This document shows positions 1 to 9,300 of a stretch of 64,000 nt of DNA, in pieces (position 1 is the stretch's first letter; each line of letters opens with the position of its first letter). A program made the translations under genes and the position numbers. The DNA is from Chloroflexota bacterium (GTDB taxonomy: Bacteria; Chloroflexota; Anaerolineae; B4-G1; SLSP01): positions 26,838 through 90,837 of the forward strand of contig JAIOAX010000020.1 in the NCBI GenBank assembly GCA_019873645.1, given 5' to 3'. The notes under the pieces were generated by a model that saw nothing but the letters and a program-made list of their open reading frames with translations, was not told the DNA's origin and searched no databases.

Positions 1-18
1 CGAATTGAAAAAGACGAA

Positions 19-849
19 TCAGGCCACACGCACGGGGACGATGTGAAGTGTGGTGTCGTTGAAATTCGCCAGGAAGCCCAGACGCAGTCCCAAAAGGCGC
101 AGGCGGGCGCGGAGCTGGCCTTGCATCGCTTCATCTATCTCGTTCGCGGCAAACGCGGTGAGCAGTATTTTATCCTCGACGACGATGAGTTGCGCCGGCT
201 GTTCTCCAAGTGAGTGTCCCCGATATGTGATCGGCAAGGTCTTGATAAAGCGATAAGGAATCTCTTGATGTCGCAGTTCCACCATCACCGCCCGGCGGTA
301 CAGAAGACTCAGGAATCCCGGCCCTAACTCGAAATGAACCCGGTGTAACGCCTCGAATAATTGCCGGCTGAGTTCTGGATAGAGCCAGTCCTGGTCTATT
401 TGTGGCGGTTGCCATACAAAGTCGGCTTTCTTATCGCGCAGATAATTGGGCAAGCGCTCATCGGTTAGCGATTTCTCCCCAAAGTTGACTACGATTCCCA
501 AATCTGCCCCAGTGACTTTGAGGTATGATAACGTTTGCGCTTTGTGCCTGGGCATGATCTCCGGCGCGACTTTGAGTTCCAACAGCAATTTGCCGTCTTC
601 AACCCACATATCCACAAAGTAACGCCCCACGTTACTGTCTCGATAAAAAACCTCGAAACCCTTTTCCGTCTCGCAACGGATACCGCGTTCTTCTAACGCA
701 ATTGCCAGCGCCGCCTGGTAAAATCGTTCCGGCAGCATCGGGCCGAGCGCGTTATGAACATCAAAGCACGCGCCTTTGACGGTGTAACTCAGCTCCTTGT
801 GGATGATTACAGCCAATTCGTTAATCTCCCCATTCGTTGCCTCTCTCAC
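19..849 (-). CDS. Tandem GxxExxY-domain protein (PD-(D/E)XK-like fold)
   Basis: 276 residues made of two copies of the GxxExxY domain, a small PD-(D/E)XK nuclease-like fold of unknown biological role. Copy 1 (about 14-125) has the family core near 36-44 (GPMLPERFY) and a nuclease-like D80...E91-x-K93 (FVD then ELK). Copy 2 (about 155-270) repeats the core as GPGFLSLLY near 176-184, but the active-site positions read AQL and TAF, so it should be catalytically dead. The GTG start overlaps the TGA of the beta-helix gene by 4 bases, so the two are probably co-translated. Family members are usually about 125 residues with a single domain. Domain identity is firm; function is unknown. Confidence 0.75.
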   Translation of the reverse strand: MREATNGEINELAVIIHKELSYTVKGACFDVHNALGPMLPERFYQAALAIALEERGIRCETEKGFEVFYRDSNVGRYFVDMWVEDGKLLLELKVAPEIMPRHKAQTLSYLKVTGADLGIVVNFGEKSLTDERLPNYLRDKKADFVWQPPQIDQDWLYPELSRQLFEALHRVHFELGPGFLSLLYRRAVMVELRHQEIPYRFIKTLPITYRGHSLGEQPAQLIVVEDKILLTAFAANEIDEAMQGQLRARLRLLGLRLGFLANFNDTTLHIVPVRVA

Positions 850-2069
850 CGCCGCACTAACGGCAAATACACCTGCCGGATACTCCCCGGATCGTCATAC
901 TCATACGCGCCGAGATCGGGTAGTGGGTCACGCCGGACGCCGAGGATGTCGAACGCTACGCCCGCAGGCAGCCCTCGGTTCCGCGCCGGAGATGCGGCGG
1001 TCAAGCGATAGTCGCTCGCGCCCACGAAGGCCGGATCACCGGCGAAATCTCGGCTGCGGCTGACCTGCCCACCAGCATCCACAATCTGCGTATCCGTGAG
1101 GTTATGCCACAATGTCGTTGCCAATTGGACGGTGGTAGGGTCTTCGACGTGTCCAATCACCTGCACGCCCACACCCGGCCCGGACAGAATGGTATTGGTC
1201 ATTGCCAGATGCGCGGGACCTTGCCCGGAGTTCTGCGCCCACACGCCTACCGCGCCATTATCGGCCAGCGTGGTGTGCCAGGCCTGCGCCTCGCCGCCGA
1301 TGACGGTGAGACCTGCTTCAGCGTTGGCGGCAATCACGTTATTGATCAGCGTCGCGCGATTGTTCCACAACAGCAAACCGTTGGTATTGGATGTGATAGT
1401 GTTGCCGGAAAGCGTCGGAAAGCCCATATCCCCCACGACGCCGTGACCGTTGCCGGTGTTATTTTCGATGCGGTTGCGTATCAAGGTCAGCGTGTAGCCG
1501 CTGAGGTACACGCCGCTGGCGAGCGAACCGCCGTAGTTGTGATGGACGTGGCAATCGCTGATCACCGCATTTGCGCCTTCAACGTACAATCCGCCGCCGC
1601 TGCTTTGCGCGTATCCGTTGGTGATAACCAGCCCTTCCAGCGTCACGGTGATGCGCGTGGTATAGTCCGGCGCGCTAATCACGCCGCCCCGCCCGCGCCC
1701 TTGCGGATCAATGACCGCCGGGTAGCTGATGGGCTGCGCCGTCGTCCAATCGGTGACGGTGTAGCCGCCGCGCACCGTCAAACTCTTGTTAATGAACATC
1801 GCCTGGGTAATCATCTGCGTCCAGCCGCCCAGGGCGTATTGGAACGCGGTCACGGCAGTATAGACGCCCTGCGCCACGCGGATTTCATCGCCGGGCGCGG
1901 CGGCGTCAATGGCTGCCTGGAGCGTGGCGTAGCACGGCATCGCGCCCGCGCAATCGGCATGCGGCGCGACGTAGCGCGTGCCCGGCGCGGCGCCGACGCC
2001 CCAGGCAAGCAGCATGAGCACGGCCAGGGATAGGGTGAAGGTGAGTGATGGGTTTAAAAGACGCATCAT
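846..2069 (-). CDS. Secreted parallel beta-helix repeat protein
   Basis: 407 residues. A hydrophobic signal peptide covers about residues 1-28 (ending GVGAAPG). It is followed by a head with two Cys ('HADCAGAMPCYATLQAA'), of the kind that opens many secreted right-handed beta-helix proteins, and then repetitive short strands with Asn/Gly/Thr ladders typical of a pectate-lyase-like solenoid (about 130-320). The C-terminus is VYLPLVRR. The same hydrophobic YLPLV/FLPLV motif occurs after the signal peptide of the giant RHS protein in this window. The protein is presumably exported and surface bound; no catalytic residues can be assigned. The start is the first of two adjacent ATGs. A truncated duplicate of the first 55 or so residues lies at 2747-3004. 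Confidence 0.75.
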   Translation of the reverse strand: MMRLLNPSLTFTLSLAVLMLLAWGVGAAPGTRYVAPHADCAGAMPCYATLQAAIDAAAPGDEIRVAQGVYTAVTAFQYALGGWTQMITQAMFINKSLTVRGGYTVTDWTTAQPISYPAVIDPQGRGRGGVISAPDYTTRITVTLEGLVITNGYAQSSGGGLYVEGANAVISDCHVHHNYGGSLASGVYLSGYTLTLIRNRIENNTGNGHGVVGDMGFPTLSGNTITSNTNGLLLWNNRATLINNVIAANAEAGLTVIGGEAQAWHTTLADNGAVGVWAQNSGQGPAHLAMTNTILSGPGVGVQVIGHVEDPTTVQLATTLWHNLTDTQIVDAGGQVSRSRDFAGDPAFVGASDYRLTAASPARNRGLPAGVAFDILGVRRDPLPDLGAYEYDDPGSIRQVYLPLVRR

Positions 2070-2159
2070 TTGTGCTTCAGTCTTGTTTTTTGCGCCGCCG
2101 AAACGCAGAGCACGCCAGGTTTGACCTCCGCGCCTCGACGGTGAATTGCCTTCTCGCTC

Positions 2160-2435
2160 TCAGGGAAACTTGCGATACACTTCCTTCCGATGCAACACGC
2201 GACAAAACTCAATGACGCGCTGGCCGTTGTCTATCCGCAACCCCACACGATAGTCGCCTACACGCAACCGGTAATACTCCTGATACCCCTTGAGCTTTTG
2301 GACTTTGCCGGCCAGAAATGGATCGGCTTGAATTTCTTCCCCGAAAGCGACAGCCTCTACCTGCTGGCGGACGCCGGCCGGCAAATGCGCCAGCTCCTTG
2401 AGGAAAGTGCGCGTGTATTGCACCGTCCAGGTCAT
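2160..2435 (-). CDS. RelE/ParE-family toxin
   Basis: 91 residues with the layout of the RelE/ParE toxin fold: N-terminal 'YTRTFLKELAHLPAGVR', central 'KVQKLKGYQEYYRLRVGDYRV', and C-terminal 'VIEFCRVLHRKEVYRKFP'. The basic residues and final Tyr/Arg region correspond to those that position mRNA in RelE-type ribosome-dependent RNases. The start codon overlaps the end of the upstream gene by 4 bases, the usual antitoxin-then-toxin order. ParE-type gyrase poisoning cannot be excluded. Confidence 0.8.
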   Translation of the reverse strand: MTWTVQYTRTFLKELAHLPAGVRQQVEAVAFGEEIQADPFLAGKVQKLKGYQEYYRLRVGDYRVGLRIDNGQRVIEFCRVLHRKEVYRKFP

Positions 2436-2731
2436 TGAGCCGCCTCATCTCGATAGGTTTGATAGACGGCGCGCGCTTCCGCCGCCGTCAACACCTCGTC
2501 GTTAGCGACCTCCAGCATCCGCTGGCCCAGGGCATAATCCTCAAGGAACTCCAACAGCGTTTCCGGCGTGGTATTCAACAGCCGCGCCAGTGTGAAAATA
2601 GAGACGCGCCAGCCCTCACGCAGTTTGAGCACACCCTCAAGCTGCTCCCGTTCGACAAGAGCCTGAAATGTCTCCGGCGTGATGCCCAACACCTGCGCCG
2701 ACGTTTGTATGTCTATGGTCAGTTGAAACAT
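2432..2731 (-). CDS. Antitoxin partner of the RelE/ParE-type toxin
   Basis: 99 residues. The N-terminal half (QTSAQVLGITPETFQALVER) resembles a helix-turn-helix, and the acidic C-terminal tail (about 75-99) would suit toxin neutralisation. It lies directly upstream of, and overlaps by 4 bases, the toxin gene, and its start is preceded by GGAGGAGAAAG. I do not recognise the exact antitoxin family; the role is inferred from position, size and overlap. The pair is likely autoregulated. Confidence 0.65.
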   Translation of the reverse strand: MFQLTIDIQTSAQVLGITPETFQALVEREQLEGVLKLREGWRVSIFTLARLLNTTPETLLEFLEDYALGQRMLEVANDEVLTAAEARAVYQTYRDEAAQ

Positions 2732-2746
2732 TTCTTTCTCCTCCCG

Positions 2747-3004
2747 TTATGACGTGATAGCTTTATCATAGCACACTTTCCCCGGCTGTGACTCTGCGCC
2801 TATCCTGCGCCATATAGATTTGTCACCAGCTTGCGCCGCGTCAATGGCCGCCTGGAGCGTGGCGTAGCACGGCGTCGCGCCCGCGCAGTTGGCGTGCGGC
2901 GCGACGTAGCGCGTGCCCGGCGCGGCGCCGACACTCAAGGCAAGCAGTAGGAACGCGGCCAGGGATAGGGTAAAGGTGAGTGATAGGGTCAAGAGACGCA
3001 TCAT
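2747..3004 (-). pseudogene. Truncated duplicate of the beta-helix gene (signal peptide plus head)
   Basis: From the ATG at 3004 the first 57 or so residues closely match the start of the beta-helix protein at 846-2069: the same MMRLL opening, signal peptide, GAAPGTRYVAPHA and PCYATLQAAIDAA blocks. The frame then diverges ('GDKSIWRRIGAES') and stops after 85 residues, so no solenoid is made. The two copies flank the toxin-antitoxin pair. That arrangement suggests a local duplication or insertion that left a fragment, or loss of the body of a second gene. Confidence 0.65.
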
Positions 3005-3060
3005 TGGGTTTTCATCTCGTATCCCATAATTAACCGTATTCAGTAAACACACACTTGCCA

Positions 3061-3351
3061 TTACTCAGCACTCAAGTATTTATTAACGATGGATACCAAA
3101 GCAGTAATGGTAGTAGATATTTCCTTTTGTCGTCTGTGTTCAGCTCCAATAGAAAGAATTTCTTCTAGATCACCCCAATATACTTTCCATTCCTCAATAA
3201 ATTCGTCTAGGTTCTCGGAAAAAGCATTGACTGTCCAATACATTTCATCAACTAAGTATTGCAAGCTAATTTCTTGAGACTGATATTTTCCTAATAGTTC
3301 TAATATTCGGTTTAGTAAACGTCGTGTATGCGGATACATTTTCATCACCAT
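3061..3351 (-). CDS. Candidate immunity protein for the RHS toxin
   Basis: 96 residues, predicted mostly alpha-helical and acidic in the middle (ENLDEFIEEWKVYWGDLEEI), with no signal peptide. Its ATG lies inside the last codons of the RHS gene (7-base overlap), exactly where cognate immunity genes sit behind polymorphic toxins. Base composition is AT-rich like the toxin tip and unlike the RHS core, so tip and immunity gene probably moved together. It resembles small helical colicin/CDI immunity proteins in general character only. The assignment is by context. Confidence 0.6.
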   Translation of the reverse strand: MVMKMYPHTRRLLNRILELLGKYQSQEISLQYLVDEMYWTVNAFSENLDEFIEEWKVYWGDLEEILSIGAEHRRQKEISTTITALVSIVNKYLSAE

Positions 3352-6300
3352 ACTGTTACAATCATTCTAGTGAGTATGTTTTGTACAACTTTGTGTCCAC
3401 CTAAGGTATAGGCACGAGTTAAAATGCTTTTACCTGGCGAAACAACGCCATTCTGAATTATGTCCTTAACTACAGATGGAGGAATACCTCGACCACCTAA
3501 GCCTTTAGGCATCATGCGTTCTAATGCATGCTCTGAGTATTTGACGCCATCTACGATTTGCCTTCCTCCTCCTGGCCCAGGCCATGAAGAAGAACTTTGA
3601 ACTGCCCCACCTATTGCATTTTGAACCAAAGCCGCCGAACCACCACCAATCGCACCTGTCCCAAAGCCAATACCCATCGCTTCTGGCAGGAAAGTAGACC
3701 ATTTTGTATCCGTACTTCTATCATTGAGATTAGCAAATAACTGCGTTCCACCAGCAGCGACGCCGCCAGCAAGAGCACCTACTGCCATAGCGCCCAGGAT
3801 TGCACAACCTGCCCCAGCCGTAAGAATGCAGAATGCAGCACCGCCAATCACGCCAGCAGTGAACCCTACAGCCGCAGCAACTACAGCCCTATGTTCTTGA
3901 ATGAAATCAGCCAGATCGTGTGATTTCTCAATGACTACATTCTTTAATTCGGTTGCTTTTTGCTGAATTGTATTTTGAACGGCTGTAGCTTTCTCCTCCA
4001 CGTATCCTCGTGGATTGCTTATGAATTTGTCATATTCTTGTTCCACACGCTTTAGTTGGGGTTGGACATATTCATTATAGGTTTTCTTTACACCTTCAAC
4101 CACCGGTTTAACGGTTTCCTTAACCTTCTCTTCAACTTTTGTGACAATAGGTGCCACGTACGGATCGTATACCTTTTCCTTAAGCCATTTCAAAACGCCA
4201 TAGCCAGCAAAATCGGTGAATGTGACAGGATTGCCTAATGCAAACATATAACGGTGCCGCGTCAAAGGATTTAGATCGGCACCTCGATAACTATCCTGGC
4301 TAATCCATGTACCAACTTGAGAATCATAGTATCGTGAGTAGAAATGCGTCAACCCCGTCTCCGCATCGTACTCCTGCCCGGTATACGTGTAGTGGTTCAG
4401 TTCCGGGCAATCCTGCAACGGATTCCCGTACTCGTCGTACTTCCACTGGCACACGTCCGCGCCGGATTCGTCCGTCAGGGCCACGACGCTGCCCAGGCCG
4501 TCGTAGTGATACCAGTACGCCGTCGTGGTCGCGTCTTCGGTGCGGACGAGTTGCACCATGCGCCCGTTGCCGTAGACGTAGGCGCTTTGCACGGTCGGGG
4601 TGACGCTATCGCCCGCATACTCGACTTCCGCGACGGGATCGAGGCCGTCAAAGATGTACTCGCGGGTAAAGACGGCGGGCGCGGTCAGGATGCCGGTGGC
4701 GGTGATGTAGGTGGTGACGTGTTTCTCGACGCGGCGGCCATAGCCGTCATAGACGTACCGGGCTTCCATCGTCGGGCTGATGTAGCGCGCGGGCAAGACC
4801 ACGGAGCCCAAGGCTTGCGGGGCGGTATAGACAACGGTTTCGTAGACCTGCGTGAGGCGATTTTCATAGTCGTACACATAGTCCATCGTGACCGTGCCGG
4901 TGAGTTCCCAGCCCAGGTTCAGCGCCGCGCTGAGGTAGCCGCTCGCCGTGAGCGGCTCGGTCTTGCGGATACGGTTGCCGTTGGCGTCGTAATCGAAGGC
5001 GGTCGGCCCGGCGGTGAGCATGGCATTGAGCGCGTTAAAGGTGTAGGCGGTGTCTTCGGGGAGCGCTGGTTTGCCGGCGGTGGCTTCCGGCACGCCCACT
5101 TTTTGCAAGCGATTGCCCACCGGGTCGTAGACGTAGCGCATATCCTGCCCGCTGTTCGTCTGCGCGCGGGTGAGGCGGTAGAGATCGTCGTACTCATAGC
5201 TGCGCGTGACGGACTCCGGCCCGCGCTGCTCCTGTGTCTGGACGCGGTTGCCGACTTTGTCGAGCGTGTAGGCGTAGCTGGCAATCACCGCGCCGCCCGC
5301 GCCGGTGTTCGTGAGGCTGGTCAACCGCCCGGCGGCGTCGTAGGCATAGTCTGCCCGCGTGCCGTTGGGGTTGACCTGCGCCTGGATGTAGCCCAGCGGG
5401 TCATAGTCCCAGGTGTGCGCCCGGCCGGCAAAGTCGGTCAGGGTCGCCAGTTGGTCGGCGGCGTCGTAGGCCATTTCCACGCGCTGCCCGTCCGGGTAGA
5501 CCATCGCCGTGCGGTTGCCGACGGCGTCGTATTCCCATTGCAGCGTGCGGCCCCGATAGTCCGTGGCGCTGAGGCGGCGGTTGAGGGCGTCGTAGGTGTA
5601 CGTCCAATCGCCGTTCCAGTCGTGCATGGCGATCTCGTTGCCGTTGAGGTCGTACTCAAAAGTGACGGCGGCCATCCCCGCGCCCTGGCCGTACACCGTG
5701 GCGATCAGTTGGTTGGCCTTGTCGTACTCATAGTAAGTCGCCTGCCACTTGCCATCCACGCGGCGGATCATATTGCCGCGCGCGTCATAGCTATACTCCC
5801 AGGTTTTCTCCAGCGGGTTGATTTCGCGCTTGAGTTGGTCGAGGAAATTGTACTCAAACATCGTGCGCACGCCGTTGGCGTCCACAATCGCCGTGCGGTT
5901 GCCCACCGCATCGTACTCGTAGCGCGTGGTCTGATTCAGCGCGTCGGTCACGCTGGTCAGCCAGCCGAGCGCGTTATACCCATAGCGCGTCGTCTTGCCC
6001 TCCGCATCCGTCCGCCCCGTCATCCGCCGCAGCCTGTCATACGAGTACGTCGTCTCATTCTCCAGTGGATCCGTCTCCTTGACCAACAGATTCAATTCGT
6101 TATATTCATAATTCGTTACCCTCCCCCGCGCATTGACGACTTGAATCTGATTTCCCACCTTGTCATACACAAACCGCGTGATCTGATTGAGCGGATCCGT
6201 CACCGTGAGCAATTGCCCGGCCAGATCGTAGACATAGCCGGTGCGGTGGCCGTTAGCATCCACCATCGCCGTCGTCGCGCCTTCGGGATCGTACTCGTAA

Positions 6301-9300
6301 GCGGTCACGCCCAATAATGCATCCGTCATCGTGGTCATCCAGCCGTTCTTGTTGTAGACAAACGTGCTGGCGAACCCCATCGGATCGGTCACCCTGACCA
6401 CATTGCCCACGCCGTCGTATTCGGTGTGCGTCGTGCGGCTGAGGGGATCGGTGCGGCTGATGACGCGGTTGCGCGCGTCGTACACCATCGTCGTCGTCGC
6501 GCCGTCGGCCTCGACGCCGTCCGAGGGGATGCCCACGGTCTGGCGCGTCATATTGTGGACCTTGTCATACGCCATCGTCATGCGATTGCCCAGCGGGTCC
6601 AGCACCTCAATCTGGTTGCCGACGCTGTCGTAGGTCAACTGCACCTCGGCGCGGCGTGGATCGAAAGCGCGAATGATGCGGTCGAGTGGGTCGTAGCAAT
6701 ACTCGGTCGTCCCGCCGAGCGCGTCGTAGACGAACTTGCGGCGGTTGACAGCGTCGTAGACAAAGCGCGTGCGGTAGTTCAGCGGATCGGTGAGCGTGAG
6801 CAGGTTGCCGTTGGGGTCATATTCATACGTGTAGACACTGCCCGCCGGGTCGGTCACCTGGGTCATCCGATAGAGCTTGTCATAGACAAACGAGGTCGTG
6901 CGCCCTTCGGCGTCGGTGGTGCTGAGGCGCTTGCTCATCTTGTTGTAGGTGTGCGTGGTGACATAGCCTAGCGGGTTCGTCTCTTTGGTAGGATTGAGTT
7001 CGTCGTCGTATTCCCACGTCCACACGCCGCCGCGCCGGTCAATTTTCTTGATGAGCATGTTGTTCTTGTCATACTCAAAGCGCGTGACGGCGCCTTCGGG
7101 ATCAATCGTCTTGGTGACGTTGCCGTTCTTGTCGTACTCGTTGGTCGTGACGCGCGTCTCGGTGCAGGCCGGCGGATTGAGGCACTCGGTGCGCGAGAGT
7201 TCGTGGCCGGCGTCATCGTAAGTGGATTTCGTCCAACCGCCGTCCTGGTAGCGCGTCTCGGTGCGGTTGCCGTGATCGTCGTAGGCAAAGGTGGTGACGC
7301 GCCCCTCGGCGTCGGTCAGCCTGGTCATCTGGCCCTTGCTGTCGTACTCGGCCCAGGTCTCCGCGCCGTTCGGCTCGACGACGTGGGTGGGATTGCCCTT
7401 GTCGTTGTATTCGTAAGTCCAGGTGTTGCCGAGCGCGTCGGTCATGCTGGTGGGATTGTTCTTGTCGTCGTAGGTCCAGGTGGTCACATCGCGGTCATAC
7501 AGCGACCACTGATCCAGCGGATCGCTCTGCGTGAGCATGTTGCCCCGGTCGTCATACGTGTAACGCCAGACATTGCCGCGCTTGTCCTTACGCATCGTAA
7601 TGTTGTCATTATCGTCATATTCGTACTCGACGGTATAGCCCAGCGCGTCCTCTTCCTTGATGACGCGGTACTTGCTGTCAAAGTAATAGACCGTCTTGTT
7701 CCCTTCGTTATCGGTGAAGGTGGCCTTCATATTTTCGAGGTCATAGTCCCACTTGCCCTCGTCCTGATTGCCGTTCTTCTGGCTGGCGACTTTACCGTCC
7801 GGCGTGTACTGGTTCTCCAGATAGGTGATGCCCATCGGGTCGGAGACGCGATTGAGATAGCCGCCGGCCGCATCGTAGGCGTAGTTGGTGCTGCCGCCGT
7901 TGGCGTTGGTCATTGCCAGCAAATCCGTCCCGGCAGTCACGGCCTGCGGGCCACGCAGGGCGTTCAGATAAGCCGTGCGCTCCAGGCTGACCACACCATA
8001 GGTATAGGTGAGCACTCGCCCGGCCGGGTCGGTGATGCTCGTGACCTGGCCGTTGCCGTTCGTCACGATGTCAAACACGCGCCCGCTCGCATCCACGATG
8101 GCATCCAACGCGCCGCCGGCATAAGTCAACGTGAGCGCCTGCCCGTCCTCGTTGCGGATCGCCTGCAACACGCCCGCGCCGTCAAACTCGAAGCGAATCT
8201 GCTCCGGCGTGGTGAGGACATAGCCGCCCCCTTCCGCTGTCAGCACATCAAAGACGCCCGGCTCGGCCGCGTAGCCGCCCGCGCCCGGCGTGAACTTGCC
8301 CCAGCGGCCGTCGGCGTACTTGACCAGCGCTTTGCCATCCTCAAACTTGATGCGCATGTCGTACAGGCTCGACCAGCCCTTGCCGAACAGGCCGACTTCG
8401 GCAGAAAGCGAGTTGTAATAGCGGACGAGGTCCACATTCAGCCCCGCGCCCGGCACAAACAGGTCGCGGAACCACTGGAACTGGTTGCCGGTGACGGGAT
8501 TGACGCCCTGCGCGGTATAAACCACGCCGTCGCCCAGCCCCGTCCGCCGCGTGACCGGCACATCGTTGACCACCGTGCCGCTGAACGGGACACACGCTGT
8601 CAATTCCAGGTGCGCGATAATGCCGTTGTAGATACCCCCAGCGATGGTTTGGAGTTTAGGGTCAATCACATTGTCGCGGTCGTAGTACGAATCCATAAAC
8701 GCCGCTTCGAGGTGCGCGTAAGTCACAGTGGGAACATGCGTCGGCAAATAGAGGCCATCGCCGCCCCAGGTGCGCGCATCTTTCACGCCCCGATTGCCGG
8801 GCAACGCCGTGGCCGCGGCCACCTGGTCAATCAACTGCTGCGTGAAGCTCACGTCGCTGGTCTTACTCAAGTCCACGATGCCGAGCGGCCCGCCCATAAA
8901 GTTGCTCATCGTGTGGCTGAGGATGTTGAAGGCAATCGTCGCCGTGCCCGAAGGCGCGTGGCTGTTGATGAACTCCGCCCGCCACTGTGCGGAAAGGCTG
9001 CTGTCGTCCTCACGCGTCATCAACACATTGACGCCGCACGCCTGCAAATAGCCCCTGACGGCCAGCGCCGTATCCAGATTGAGCGTCTTTTCTTCCAGCG
9101 CATAACTCGCGGGCGACGTCACCGTCCCGCCAGGGTCTGCGCCCCCGTGATCCGGGTCGAGGATGACGAGTGTCTGAGAGGGTACAGCCGTGGTTCCAAG
9201 CAGTGCAAATTCGCTGAAGTGATTCAGCGGCGCGCGGGCGATGTTCGCAGCGGGGTCTACGACGGTAAGCAGCGGCCGCCAGCGATTGTCACCCTCGGCG

